DNA of 64,000 bases from Luteimonas rhizosphaerae (GCF_002849595.1 NZ_NRQR01000022.1:44907-108906); one strand, 5' to 3'; numbered from the stretch's first letter, positions 17,536-26,195 are shown. Program-made: numbers and translations. Notes: generated by a model from the letters alone, not told the origin.

Positions 17536-18618
17536 ATGTCGACTCCTCTGCTCCTTCGCGTGACCCTGCCGCTGCTGGTGGCCGTGTTCGCGACCGCCTG
17601 CGCCGGCAATGGCGCCTCCCGCGACACCGCACCGACGCCGGTCGCGGTGTCGACGCCTGCCGACGTGCCAGCCGACCCGGCGACCGCGCCGGTCGCCGAG
17701 GGCGAGGCTGCCGCGATGACGCCGCCCGGACAGGACGCCGCGGTCGTCGAGGCCTTCGACGATGCGGCCCGGGTCGCCGGCGACGCCGCGCCCGCCAACG
17801 GCACGCCGACCCAGGAAGAAATGGACTACGCGGCCCTGTACGGCACCGACGTCTACGACCCGATCGCCGATCCCACGCTGCCGGACGCCGCGCGCACGCC
17901 ACCCAGCTACGACCCGTGGGAGCCGTTGAACCGGCGCGTGTTCGCGTTCAACAGCGCCGTCGACCGCACCATCGCCACCCCACTGGCGCGCGCGTACGCG
18001 GCCGTGGTCCCGCGGCCGGTGCGTCTGGGCGTGGGCAACTTCTTCAGCAACCTCGGCCAGCCGGTCAGCGCGCTGAACGCGCTGCTGCAGGGACGGCCGA
18101 AGGCGGCGGGCCAGTCGCTCGGCCGCTTCGTCGTCAACAGCACGCTCGGCATCGGGGGCATCTTCGATCCCGCGACCGACGCGAACATTCCCAACCGGAG
18201 CGCCGATTTCGGCCAGACGCTCGGGGTCTGGGGCTGGCGCAATTCGCGCTATCTCGAGCTGCCGCTGTTCGGCCCGCGCACGCTGCGCGACGGCTTCGGC
18301 CTGGTCGGCGATGCGCCGCTGTCGCCGCTGCGCCAGGTCGGCGACGACGCGTGGCGTTTCGGTCTGCAGGGCCTCCAGCTGGTCGACCTGCGCACGCAGC
18401 TGTTCGCGCTCGACAGCATGCGCCAGGGCGCGGCCGACGAGTACGCGCTGATCCGCGATGCGTGGATGCAGCGCCGTGCGTACCAGATCGAATCGGTGCG
18501 CCGCCACGACGACGACGACACCGATTCCGATCTGCCGGACTACCTGTTCGAGGACGACGCGATGCCGTCGGTGCCGGTCGACGTGATGCCGATCGTGCCG
18601 CTGTCGCCGACGCCGTAA
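17536..18618 (+). CDS. mlaA: Mla outer-membrane lipoprotein MlaA (VacJ)
   Basis: The outer-membrane component that removes misplaced phospholipid from the outer leaflet and hands it to MlaC. A lipoprotein signal ends at the lipobox FATAC near residue 20. A disordered Ala/Pro/Asp linker follows, then the VacJ domain from about residue 125 (YDPWEPLNRRVFAFN, VGNFFSNLGQPVSALN, GIGGIFDPA, DFGQTLGVWG). It has 360 residues, longer than the E. coli protein because of the linker and an acidic tail. Here mlaA closes the mla operon, whereas in E. coli it lies elsewhere. A strong terminator follows. Confidence 0.95.
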   Translation: MSTPLLLRVTLPLLVAVFATACAGNGASRDTAPTPVAVSTPADVPADPATAPVAEGEAAAMTPPGQDAAVVEAFDDAARVAGDAAPANGTPTQEEMDYAALYGTDVYDPIADPTLPDAARTPPSYDPWEPLNRRVFAFNSAVDRTIATPLARAYAAVVPRPVRLGVGNFFSNLGQPVSALNALLQGRPKAAGQSLGRFVVNSTLGIGGIFDPATDANIPNRSADFGQTLGVWGWRNSRYLELPLFGPRTLRDGFGLVGDAPLSPLRQVGDDAWRFGLQGLQLVDLRTQLFALDSMRQGAADEYALIRDAWMQRRAYQIESVRRHDDDDTDSDLPDYLFEDDAMPSVPVDVMPIVPLSPTP

Positions 18619-18660
18619 CCTGCCGCGCCTCGCGTCCAGTCACGGCGCGGGATCAGAAGA

Positions 18661-18691
18661 AAAAAAGCCCCGCGGATGCGGGGCTTTTTTT
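18661..18691. terminator. Bidirectional rho-independent terminator after mlaA
   Basis: An A6 tract, a 7-bp GC stem (GCCCCGC/GCGGGGC) with a GGAT loop, then T7. The A and T tracts make it functional on both strands. It lies between the convergent mlaA and the glutathione peroxidase gene, and is the clearest terminator in the window. Confidence 0.92.
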
Positions 18692-18757
18692 GCGCGGGGT
18701 GGCGACGCGATCGGGCTTGCGTGCAGGCGCGCCCTGGCCGACGCCGCGACCGCCCAC

Positions 18758-19303
18758 TCAGCCTGCGAGCGCGTCGTCCACCGCCGCGCGCAGCCGCGGA
18801 TCGTCGGCGGTGACGTCCGGCGCGAACCGCGCGCGCACCGCGCCGTCGCGGCCGATCAGGAACTTCTCGAAATTCCACAGCACCGCCGGCGGCGGGTTCG
18901 GCGTCATGCCGTAGCCGGCCAGCTTCTCGCGCATGGGGCCGTCGCCGGTCGCCTCGGGCTGCGCGGTCGTCAGCGCCGCGTACAGGGGATGGATGTAGGC
19001 GCCGGTGACAGCGATCTTCGAGAACATCGGGAAGCTCACGTCGTAGGTCAGGCTGCAGAACTGCTGGATCTCGTCCTCGCTGCCCGGCTCCTGGTCGCCG
19101 AAATCGTTGGCCGGAAACCCCAGCACTTCCAGCCCGGCGTCGTGCTTGTCGCGATACAGGGCTTCGAGCCCCGCGTACTGCGGCGTCAGCCCGCACTTGG
19201 ACGCGACGTTGACGACCAGCAGCACCTTGCCGGCGTGGTCGCGGAGGGTCGCGGGCTTGCCGTCGATGGTCTGCAGCGGAATCGTGGGAAGCGAAGCGGT
19301 CAT
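18758..19303 (-). CDS. Glutathione peroxidase-family protein
   Basis: A thiol peroxidase of the Gpx/BtuE family, 181 residues, that reduces hydroperoxides. The catalytic Cys motif NVASKCGLTPQY is at about residues 31-42 (Cys, not Sec), the Gln-containing GFPANDFGDQEPGS near 60-73, and WNFEKFLIGRDG near 141-152; together they supply the Cys-Gln-Trp triad. There is no signal peptide, so it is cytoplasmic. It is monocistronic, transcribed toward mlaA and ending near the shared terminator. Confidence 0.92.
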   Translation of the reverse strand: MTASLPTIPLQTIDGKPATLRDHAGKVLLVVNVASKCGLTPQYAGLEALYRDKHDAGLEVLGFPANDFGDQEPGSEDEIQQFCSLTYDVSFPMFSKIAVTGAYIHPLYAALTTAQPEATGDGPMREKLAGYGMTPNPPPAVLWNFEKFLIGRDGAVRARFAPDVTADDPRLRAAVDDALAG

Positions 19304-19400
19304 CGTGGCGTGCTCGGTCGGGTGGAGGCCGGAGCATGCCACGCGACGGGTTGCCATCCCGACACGACCCGCGCACGCACGCGGAACACCGCGTTGCGCG

Positions 19401-20831
19401 TCACGGCGCCGGCGGCTCGTCCGGCAGCGCGTCGTCGAGCAGCGCCTGCGCCGCGTCGCCGGGCAGCGATTCCACGCCGCGCAGCTGGCGCTCGATCGCG
19501 CGCGTGCGCACGCCGGCCGCCTTGATGCTGTTCTGCACGGTGTCGAGCTGGCCGGTCGCCTTCTCCAGCACGGTCGCGAACTTGCCGAACTCGCTCTTGA
19601 CCGCGCCCAGCACCTGCCAGACCTCGCTCGAGCGCTTCTCGATCGCCAGCGTGCGGAAGCCCATCTGCAGGCTGTTGAGCAGCGCGGTGAACGTCGTCGG
19701 GCCGGCCAGCACCACGCGGTGTTCGCGCTGCAGCAGGTCGACGAGGCCGGCGCGGCGGATGGTCTCCGCGTACAGGCCTTCGGTCGGCAGGAACATGACC
19801 GCGAAATCGGTCGTGTGCGGCGGACAGACGTACTTGTCGCTGATCGACTTGGCCTGCACGCGGATCGCGCGTTCGAGCTGCGCGGCGCAGGTCTTGACCG
19901 CGTCGGCGTCGCCCTTGTCCTGCGCGTCGAGCAGGCGCTCGTAATCCTCGCGCGGGAACTTGGCGTCGACCGGCAGCCACACCGGCACGTCGGCATCGCC
20001 GCGGCCCGGCAGGCGGATCGCGAAGTCCACGGCCTCACCGCTGCCCGGGCGCACGCGCACGCTCTTGGCGTACTGCTCTTGGGTCAGGGTCTGCTCGAGG
20101 ATGTTCTCCAGCTGCACCTCGCCCCAGCCGCCGCGGTCCTTGACGTTGGTCAGCACGCGCTTGAGGTCGCCGACGCCGGTGGCCAGCTGCTGCATCTCGC
20201 CGAGCCCGCGCTGCACCTGTTCCAGCCGCTCGGACACCAGCTTGAACGACGCGCCGAGGCGCGTTTCCAGCGTCGTCTGCAGTTTCTCGTCGACGGTCGC
20301 GCGCATCTGCTCCAGCTTCGCGGCGTTGTCGGCCTGCAGCGCCTGCAGCTGCTGTTCGAGCGTCGCGCGCATCTCGCCGATCTTCTGCTCGTTGCGCTGG
20401 GTGAGTTCGTTGAGCCGTGCGCCGAGTGCATCGGCGAAACGCTGCTGCTGCTCCGCGCCTTCGGTGCGCGTCTTGCGCGCGTCTTCGGTCAGCGCTGCGC
20501 GCAGCACGTCTAGGCGCTCGTCGGTGGTGCGGGTGAACGCGTCGAGTCGGGCATCGGTGCGCGTGGTGAATTCGTCCAGCCGCTGGTCGGTGCGCGCGGC
20601 GACGGCCTGCAGCTGCACACCGAAGGCGTCGATGCGCTGGGCCTGCGAGGCAGCCGAGGCATCGAGTTGCTGGCGCAGTTCGCCGCGGCCGTCGCGCTGC
20701 TCCTCGCGCAGCACGCGCTCCAGCGCGTCGCTGCCCTGGCCGGGCCGGCGCAGCAGCAGGACGACGAGCAGCCCGGTCGCGATGGCGACGAGCAGGAGGA
20801 TCAGGGCGAGCAGGACGAGCGTGGTATCCAT
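19401..20831 (-). CDS. rmuC: DNA recombination protein RmuC
   Basis: An RmuC-family protein of 476 residues, linked in E. coli to limiting inversion and recombination at short inverted repeats, probably as a nuclease. The N-terminal transmembrane helix (about residues 4-28) is followed by a long coiled coil (about 35-215) and then the conserved RmuC domain (about 220-420) with VKDRGGWGEVQLENILEQ, LPVDAKFPREDYERLLDA and FLPTEGLYAE. It ends about 100 bases before the glutathione peroxidase start on the same strand. The ATG start is well placed before the membrane helix. Confidence 0.94.
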   Translation of the reverse strand: MDTTLVLLALILLLVAIATGLLVVLLLRRPGQGSDALERVLREEQRDGRGELRQQLDASAASQAQRIDAFGVQLQAVAARTDQRLDEFTTRTDARLDAFTRTTDERLDVLRAALTEDARKTRTEGAEQQQRFADALGARLNELTQRNEQKIGEMRATLEQQLQALQADNAAKLEQMRATVDEKLQTTLETRLGASFKLVSERLEQVQRGLGEMQQLATGVGDLKRVLTNVKDRGGWGEVQLENILEQTLTQEQYAKSVRVRPGSGEAVDFAIRLPGRGDADVPVWLPVDAKFPREDYERLLDAQDKGDADAVKTCAAQLERAIRVQAKSISDKYVCPPHTTDFAVMFLPTEGLYAETIRRAGLVDLLQREHRVVLAGPTTFTALLNSLQMGFRTLAIEKRSSEVWQVLGAVKSEFGKFATVLEKATGQLDTVQNSIKAAGVRTRAIERQLRGVESLPGDAAQALLDDALPDEPPAP

Positions 20832-20892
20832 CCGGTGATTCTAGCGGGCGCCGTCTCAGCGGCTGCGTCTGCATGCGAAACTCGCGTGCGGG

Positions 20893-21150
20893 ATGGAACG
20901 ACGACGCTGCGGCGCAACCGGTCGATCGACGAGGCGAAGCGCCGGCTCACCGCCCGATGGTGACGCTGGTCGCTGCCTGCTGCTGGTCGGCGCGGGCGTG
21001 CTGGCCGCGATCCATCTGTCCGCCACCGAGGGCGAGGCGCTCGATCTCGGCCGCATCGTCGGCGGCGCCGTGGTGGTGGTCGGTCTGCTCGTCTACGGTT
21101 TTGGCCTGCTGGTTTCAACGAACAGTCGCGCGCCGCGCGAACGCCGCTGA
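20893..21150 (+). CDS. Small two-helix membrane protein, start uncertain
   Basis: From about residue 28 the frame encodes two hydrophobic helices (CLLLVGAGVLAAIHL and IVGGAVVVVGLLVYGFGLLV) separated by a short acidic turn, ending in an Arg-rich tail. The first 27 residues are Arg/Gly-rich and look non-coding. An ATG at 20957 in the neighbouring frame would read MVTLVAACC, a natural start for such a protein, so a single-base error near 20965-20975 may separate the true start from the body. Unknown function. It precedes a DUF1653-type gene by 20 bases on the same strand. Confidence 0.5.
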   Translation: MERRRCGATGRSTRRSAGSPPDGDAGRCLLLVGAGVLAAIHLSATEGEALDLGRIVGGAVVVVGLLVYGFGLLVSTNSRAPRERR

Positions 21151-21170
21151 TCTACCCTTGGGAGATGCCG

Positions 21171-21419
21171 ATGTCCGATCTGCCTGCATTGCCCGTACTC
21201 GCGCCGGGCCGCTACCGTCATTACAAGGGGCGGGATTACGACGTCATCGGCGTGGCGTGGCACAGCGAGACGCTGGAACCGGTGGTCGTTTACCGGCCGC
21301 TGTATGGCGAAGGCGCGTTGTGGGTGCGGCCGCATGCGATGTTCGTCGGCGCCGTCGATGTCGACGGCGTCGAGGTGCCGCGCTTCGCGCCGGTCGCCCT
21401 CTCCACGGAGCGCACCTGA
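21171..21419 (+). CDS. DUF1653 family protein
   Basis: 82 residues with the DUF1653 pattern: GRYRHYKGRDYDVIGVAWHSETLEPVVVY in overlapping parts, then YGEGALWVRP and a hydrophobic beta-rich end. Function unknown; small cytoplasmic proteins of this type are widespread in proteobacteria. I choose the second of two close ATGs because GGGAG lies six bases upstream of it, whereas it touches the first. It overlaps the next gene (TGATG), so the two are probably co-translated. Confidence 0.85.
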   Translation: MSDLPALPVLAPGRYRHYKGRDYDVIGVAWHSETLEPVVVYRPLYGEGALWVRPHAMFVGAVDVDGVEVPRFAPVALSTERT

Positions 21420-21817
21420 TGCACGCCATGCCTTCGATCGCACTTCGCCAGGTCGCCGTGACCGTCTCGGACGTCGACGCGGTGCTCGGCTTCTATCGCG
21501 ACGTGCTGGGACTCGACTTCCTGTTCCGCGCCGGACCCGGGCTCGCGTTCCTCGATGCGGGCGGTGTGCGCCTGATGCTCAGCACGCCGCAGGGCGCTGG
21601 CGAGGTCGGGCGCAACTCGGTGCTGTATTTCGGCGTGCACGACATCGTCGCGACGTTCGAGGCGTGCGTGACCCGCGGTGCGACTGCGGAACGCGTGCCC
21701 GCGCTCGCCGCGCAGAGGCCCGACCACGCGCTGTGGATCGGTTTCCTGCGTGATCCCGACGGCAACCTGGTCGGGTTGATGGAAGAAGTGCGCGGGAGCG
21801 TCCCGTCCGGCGGCTGA
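21419..21817 (+). CDS. VOC-family (glyoxalase/dioxygenase-like) protein
   Basis: A single vicinal-oxygen-chelate domain of 132 residues: RQVAVTVSDVDAVLGFYRDVLGLDF at the N-terminus (quoted in parts), RLMLSTPQ mid-protein and FLRDPDGNLVGLMEEV at the end. The C-terminal Glu of the usual metal set is in the LMEE segment; the N-terminal position is Val/Thr rather than His, so metal binding is uncertain. Members act as lyases, dioxygenases or resistance proteins; the substrate is unknown. Translationally coupled to the DUF1653 gene by a 1-base overlap. Confidence 0.82.
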   Translation: MHAMPSIALRQVAVTVSDVDAVLGFYRDVLGLDFLFRAGPGLAFLDAGGVRLMLSTPQGAGEVGRNSVLYFGVHDIVATFEACVTRGATAERVPALAAQRPDHALWIGFLRDPDGNLVGLMEEVRGSVPSGG

Positions 21818-21823
21818 CGCCCC

Positions 21824-21856
21824 GTCCTGCCAGCGCGCCGTGCGCGCTGGCAGGAC
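21824..21856. terminator. Long perfect hairpin between convergent genes
   Basis: A 15-bp perfect stem (GTCCTGCCAGCGCGC and its complement) with a CGT loop, between the stops of the VOC gene and the outer-membrane barrel gene. There is no T-tract, but stem length and position suggest a shared transcription end. Confidence 0.65.
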
Positions 21857-21863
21857 GTCGACG

Positions 21864-22646
21864 TCAGAAGTCCCAGCGCGCCGAAAGGGTGAGCGGCACG
21901 GAGAACCGGCTGCCGGTGTCGTTGATCGACGCCAGGCCGAGCCCACCGATCGCGCTGTCGTCGTCCTTCAGATCGGCGATGTAGCGCACGCCGCTGGCCA
22001 GGGTGACGCTGAAGCGCTCGCTGACCGGCATGATCACGCCCGCATCCAGGCCGCCGGTGGCGACCCAGCCCGACTCGTAGAACGGGGCATCGGCGATGGT
22101 GATGCCCGCATCCGGGATCGAGAACGTCGCGCGGATCTCGTCGACGCGGACGGCGCCCGCGCGCGCGCCGACGAACGGGCGTGCATAGCCGGGCGTGCCG
22201 AAGTAGTAGCGGTACCCGAGCTCGGCCGACACCGCCATGTAGTCGCTGAAGGTGCCGAAGACCGGGAGCTCGGTGGCCAGCGCCGGCACGAAGGCCCCGC
22301 CCACCTGCACCGTCCCGTCGTCGGCCTCGGTCCGGCGCACCTGTCCGAACAGCTCGGAGCGGTCGTCGAACGCGTAGGCGAATTCCACGCCCACCGTGGG
22401 GGCCAGGTCGTAGATGCGGTCGTGCCCGCGGTCGCCGATGCGCAGTTCGGCATCGATGCCGGCCAGGGCGGGATTCAGCGGACCGAGGTCGGGGACCGCG
22501 GCGACGGCGCCGTCATGGACGTCGCCGCTCAGGGGCGCATCGACGCCCCCCAGCAGCGACAGCGAGAAGCGGCCGGCCTCGGGGCCGGCGGCGTGGGCCG
22601 AGCTGGCAACCAGTGCCACGACAGGAACAATGAGCCAAGTGCGCAT
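21864..22646 (-). CDS. Outer-membrane beta-barrel protein
   Basis: 260 residues with a signal peptide cleaved after AHA near residue 19 and a C-terminal aromatic beta-signal ending RWDF, typical of proteins inserted by the BAM complex. Alternating hydrophobic strands with Asp/Gly turns predict an 8- to 10-stranded barrel of the OmpW/OprF-like size class. GGAG lies six bases before the ATG. It is divergent from the ECF sigma gene with about 250 bases between starts, so it may be a member of that regulon, though I see no matching promoter on its strand. Specific function unknown. Confidence 0.8.
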   Translation of the reverse strand: MRTWLIVPVVALVASSAHAAGPEAGRFSLSLLGGVDAPLSGDVHDGAVAAVPDLGPLNPALAGIDAELRIGDRGHDRIYDLAPTVGVEFAYAFDDRSELFGQVRRTEADDGTVQVGGAFVPALATELPVFGTFSDYMAVSAELGYRYYFGTPGYARPFVGARAGAVRVDEIRATFSIPDAGITIADAPFYESGWVATGGLDAGVIMPVSERFSVTLASGVRYIADLKDDDSAIGGLGLASINDTGSRFSVPLTLSARWDF

Positions 22647-22757
22647 TGGAATCTCCGGACAGGATGGGAGCGGGGGATACCGGCGTCCGACGACGTCGGT
22701 GATGGCTCTACGGCCGACGAACGGAATCGGATTCCGCAGACGCTGCCGCGCGCCCGG

Positions 22758-22787
22758 GGATCCAGCCGGCCCCGGACGGCGTAGATA
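22758..22787 (+). promoter_or_regulatory. Candidate RpoE/ChrR-type ECF promoter
   Basis: GGATCC, 18 bases, TAGATA. The RpoE promoter consensus described for the Rhodobacter RpoE-ChrR system is TGATCC-N18-TAAGA, so five of six -35 bases and the exact spacing match. It lies upstream of the sigma/ChrR operon, where autoregulation is expected. Confidence 0.5.
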
Positions 22788-22893
22788 TCTGGGCGCCCTC
22801 CCGCGCCGCCATCCCGGTCCCGACACCGCCGCCATGACTCGCCTGCCGCGTCCCGCTCCCACGAAGGTCACGCCATTGCGCGACACTGTGCGT

Positions 22894-23478
22894 ATGTCCT
22901 CTCCGAGCGAAGCCCAGCGGGATCTCCAGTACTGGTCCGACCAGATGGCGCAGGTGGCGGCCACCCAGGACCAGGACAGCTTCCTGCGCATCTACGACCA
23001 CTTCGCGCCGCGCCTGAAGCGTTATCTGCTCGGCCTGGGCGCGAACTCGAACAAGGCCGAGGATCTGGTGCAGGACGCCATGCTGCGGGCGTGGCGCGGG
23101 GCGCGGCAGTTCGATGCCTCGCGTGCCTGCCTGGCGACGTGGCTGTTCCGCATCACCCGCAACCTCTACATCGACAGCGTGCGGCGCCGGGCCACGGTGG
23201 CCTATGGCGACGGCCTGCCCGAGGATTTCGAACTGGCGCTCGACCGGGAGGTGGACGAAGCCAGCGCCCCGGAGAGCTATGTCGACGAGGTGAGTCTGGG
23301 CCGGGCGATCGACGCGCTGCCCGCCACCCAGGCGCGCCTGGTGCGGATGTCCTTTCTCGAGGCGCGCAGCCACAGCGAGATCGCCCACGAACTGGGCATG
23401 CCGCTGGGCTCGGTGAAATCGACCCTGCGCCGCGCCTTCGCACGGTTGCGCAACCGGCTGTTGGAGGCCGATGCATGA
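22894..23478 (+). CDS. ECF sigma factor of the RpoE/ChrR (ECF11-like) type
   Basis: An extracytoplasmic-function sigma factor of 194 residues. Region 2 (about 25-95) contains FLRIYDHFAPRLKRYL, AEDLVQDAMLRAWR and TWLFRITRNLYID. Region 4 (about 130-190) contains IDALPATQARLVRMSF, HSEIAHELGMPLGSVKS and a basic recognition helix. In the well-studied homologues it is held inactive by a zinc anti-sigma factor and released by singlet oxygen or organic peroxide. An upstream in-frame ATG at 22834 would add 20 residues; neither start has a clear Shine-Dalgarno. The stop overlaps the anti-sigma gene (ATGA). Confidence 0.92.
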   Translation: MSSPSEAQRDLQYWSDQMAQVAATQDQDSFLRIYDHFAPRLKRYLLGLGANSNKAEDLVQDAMLRAWRGARQFDASRACLATWLFRITRNLYIDSVRRRATVAYGDGLPEDFELALDREVDEASAPESYVDEVSLGRAIDALPATQARLVRMSFLEARSHSEIAHELGMPLGSVKSTLRRAFARLRNRLLEADA

Positions 23479-24140
23479 GATCGCTACAGCACCACCCGGA
23501 TCCGACCACCCTGCTCGCCTATGCCGCCGGGACCAGCCCGACCGCCTTCGCGGTCGTGGTGGCGGCCCACCTCGCGGCCTGCGCCGCGTGCCGGACCGCG
23601 GTGCGCGACGCCGAACGCACCGGGGCATGCCTGGTCGAGCAGCAGGAGGGCGCCGCGCTGTCGCCGGGCGCGCGCGACGCCCTCCGCGCACGCCTGGGCG
23701 ATGCGCCGATGCTGCCGCGCCCGGCCGTGCGTGATGTCGCGCCGGCCCACGATCCCGATCTGCTGCCGGTCTCGCTGCAACCCTTCTTCGGCCCGCGCTA
23801 CAGCACGCTGCGCTGGCGCCGCGTGGTGCCCGGCGTGCATTACCTGCGCGCCGAGTCGCCGGGCGAAGGCGGTGGGCTGATGCTGCTGCGTACCGCGCCG
23901 GGCCAGGGCATTCCCATGCACAGCCACGCCGGTCACGAAGTCACGATGATCCTGCGTGGCGCCTACGACGACGCACTCGGCCGTTTCGGCGCCGGCGACG
24001 TCGCCGACCTCGACGAGAGCGTCGAGCACCAGCCGGTCACCGCGCCTGGGGAGGCCTGCATCTGCGTGGCCGCCACGGAAGCGCCGATGCGCTTCCACGG
24101 CTGGATGGCGCGCGCGCTGCAGTCCGTGCTGCGGCTCTGA
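23475..24140 (+). CDS. chrR: ChrR-type zinc anti-sigma factor
   Basis: The two-domain ChrR architecture in 221 residues. The N-terminal zinc anti-sigma domain has H32-x3-C36-x2-C39. The C-terminal cupin has HSHAGHE near residues 147-153, a His/Glu metal set. The N-domain binds the sigma factor and the cupin senses singlet oxygen or hydroperoxide products. The ATGA overlap with the sigma gene ensures coupled synthesis. The usual regulon partners (photolyase, cyclopropane synthase) are not in this window. Confidence 0.92.
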   Translation: MRSLQHHPDPTTLLAYAAGTSPTAFAVVVAAHLAACAACRTAVRDAERTGACLVEQQEGAALSPGARDALRARLGDAPMLPRPAVRDVAPAHDPDLLPVSLQPFFGPRYSTLRWRRVVPGVHYLRAESPGEGGGLMLLRTAPGQGIPMHSHAGHEVTMILRGAYDDALGRFGAGDVADLDESVEHQPVTAPGEACICVAATEAPMRFHGWMARALQSVLRL

Positions 24141-24152
24141 CGCCGGGGCGGT

Positions 24153-25301
24153 TCAGGCCGCCGTCGGTACCGGCGCGTTCGCGGCGAGGATGCCGGCCTC
24201 GCGCAGGTCGGACCACACGCCGGCCGGGATCGCGACCGACATCGATTCGATGTTCGCGGCCACCTGCTCGGCATTGCGCGATCCCGGCACGATCGCCGAG
24301 ACCACGTCCGGCGCGTTGGCGAACTGCAGTGCGACGGTGCGCAGGTCGACGCCGTGCGCGCGCACGATCTCCTGCGCCTTCGCACGCTTGGCCTCGGAAT
24401 CCGGCGGCACCGGCTGCGCACCGTAGAGATAGCGGTCGCGGCCGGCGAGGAAGCCGGCCAGCAACGGCGAGCCGACGATGACCGAGATGTCCTTCGCGGC
24501 GAGCTTCGGGAAGGTGTCGTCGAGCGCGCGATGGTGGTCGAGCAGCGAGTACTGGCAGGCCAGCAGGAAGATGTCCGGATCGCTGACCTCGATCGCGCGC
24601 AGCGCCGGGTCCGGTGTGTTGACGCCCATGCCCCAGGCCTTGATCAGCCCTTCCTCGCGCATCCTGGTCAGCTCGACGAACGCGCCGGTGCGCGCGGTCT
24701 CGAAATACTCGGTCCAGTTCTCGCCCATGTCCGCGTTGTCGGGCGACAGGTCGTGGATCAGCACGATGTCGATCGCGTCGATGCCGAGACGCTGCAGGCT
24801 GTCCTCGATCGAGCGGCGCGTGCCCGCGGCGCTGTAGTCGTAGCGGTAGTCGAACGGCGGCGGATCCTTCCAGCTGACCTGGGGCGTGTCCTTCGTCGCG
24901 GTCAGCAGACGGCCGACCTTGGTCGAGATGACGTACTCGTCGCGCGGCTGCCGGTTGAGCACATGGCCGAAGCGGCGCTCGGAACGTCCGAGACCGTACC
25001 AGGGCGAGGTGTCGAACAGGCGCATGCCACCGTCCCACGCCGCCTGCAGCGTGGCCTCCGCATCCTCTTCGGACACCACCGCCCAGTTGTTGCCGAGCGG
25101 CGCACCGCCGAGGCCGACGCGGCCGGTCGGGCGCCAGCGGGGCCCACCGGACGGATTGGTCGGCAGGGGTGTGCGTCGGGTCGGGCCGCGTGTCGGCAGC
25201 ACGTCGCCGGGCGTGGTCTGGGTGCGCGCGAGCAGCGGCGCGGCGGCCAGGGTCGCGGCGCCGAGCGCGGCGGCGGACAGGAAGGTGCGGCGTGAATGCA
25301 T
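24153..25301 (-). CDS. Tat-exported aldo/keto reductase
   Basis: 382 residues. A twin-arginine signal (SRRTFLSAAAL at residues 3-13 and a long Ala-rich h-region) predicts folded export to the periplasm. The aldo/keto reductase barrel follows, with the tetrad visible as Asp and Tyr in LFDTSPWYGLGRSE, Lys in ISTKVGR and His in VLIHDLS, and NADP-site residues near IVPGSRN. Substrate unknown. I start at the ATG that places RR at residues 4-5; the open frame extends further upstream without family character. It is divergent from the LysE-type gene. Confidence 0.9.
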   Translation of the reverse strand: MHSRRTFLSAAALGAATLAAAPLLARTQTTPGDVLPTRGPTRRTPLPTNPSGGPRWRPTGRVGLGGAPLGNNWAVVSEEDAEATLQAAWDGGMRLFDTSPWYGLGRSERRFGHVLNRQPRDEYVISTKVGRLLTATKDTPQVSWKDPPPFDYRYDYSAAGTRRSIEDSLQRLGIDAIDIVLIHDLSPDNADMGENWTEYFETARTGAFVELTRMREEGLIKAWGMGVNTPDPALRAIEVSDPDIFLLACQYSLLDHHRALDDTFPKLAAKDISVIVGSPLLAGFLAGRDRYLYGAQPVPPDSEAKRAKAQEIVRAHGVDLRTVALQFANAPDVVSAIVPGSRNAEQVAANIESMSVAIPAGVWSDLREAGILAANAPVPTAA

Positions 25302-25509
25302 GGCGGCTCTCTTATCGGCGTGGGTGTGGGCGCGGACACCGAATCGCGACCGGCAACCGGTCCGCCTCGATGTCGCGAGGGTCCACCCTGCCAGCGGCTG
25401 CGGCTGGAGACCGTGAATCCTGGCGATGTGGATGCGCCGCAATACCGGACACTGCGTTGCGGCCTCGGCCCGCGCGTATCATCCGCGCTCGCTCGCAATG
25501 GGGACCGGC

Positions 25510-26127
25510 ATGGCGTGGATGGGGATTTCCGATGTGCCCACGTTCGTGGTGTCGGTGCTGGTCTTTCTGGCGATTCCCGGTCCGGGCACCTTCGCGCTGC
25601 TGACGGCGACTGCGCGCGGTGGCGTGCGCGCCGGCTATGCGGCGTTCCTCGGCCTCGCACTCGGCGACCAGGTGCTGCTGTGGCTGGCCGCCGGTGGCGT
25701 GGCCGCCCTGCTCGCGGCCAATCCGATGCTGTTCCGCGGCGTGCAGTGGCTCGGCGCGGCGTATCTGGTGTGGATCGGCGTGCAACTGCTGCGCAGTCGC
25801 GGTGACGGCGCCGGCATGGTCGCCATGGGCCGCGGCCACTGGTTCCGCCAGGGCATGCTCATCACCCTGCTCAATCCGAAGGCCGTGCTGTTCTACATGG
25901 CGTTCTTTCCGCTGTTCATCGATCCGGCCCGGCACCGCGGCCTCGTGACGTTCGCGGCGATGTCGGTACTGATCTGCGTGCTCGCCCTGCTGTACTGCTC
26001 GCTGCTGATCCTCACCGGCCACGCGCTGCGCGCCCGCGTCGCGCGCGATCCGCGCATCGCGACCTGGCTGCGGCGGATCGCCGGCGCGTGCCTGGTCGGA
26101 TTCGGCGTGCGGCTCGCGTTCAATTGA
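25510..26127 (+). CDS. LysE/RhtB-family amino-acid or metabolite exporter
   Basis: 205 residues with about six transmembrane helices. The LysE/RhtB signature IPGPGTFALLTATARGG is near the N-terminus and the conserved LLNPKAVLFYMAFFP lies mid-protein. The family exports amino acids, homoserine lactones or related small molecules; the substrate is unknown. A GGGGA tract lies about 6 bases before the chosen ATG; another in-frame ATG lies 12 bases upstream. Monocistronic. Confidence 0.88.
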   Translation: MAWMGISDVPTFVVSVLVFLAIPGPGTFALLTATARGGVRAGYAAFLGLALGDQVLLWLAAGGVAALLAANPMLFRGVQWLGAAYLVWIGVQLLRSRGDGAGMVAMGRGHWFRQGMLITLLNPKAVLFYMAFFPLFIDPARHRGLVTFAAMSVLICVLALLYCSLLILTGHALRARVARDPRIATWLRRIAGACLVGFGVRLAFN

Positions 26128-26169
26128 AACCGGCGCGGTGCAGCGATGTATCGACTCGCCATGCGGGGC

Positions 26170-26195
26170 CGCGCGCGAGCGCGCTGCTACAAAAG
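26170..26195 (-). repeat. REP-like palindromic element, copy 1
   Basis: Read on the minus strand it is TTTTGTAGCAGCGCGCTCGC followed by GCGCG, very close to the GTAGGAGCGCGCT-GCGCGC repeats scattered in xanthomonad and pseudomonad genomes. It sits between convergent genes, the typical place. Other copies are at about 34490 and 36674. Confidence 0.6.
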
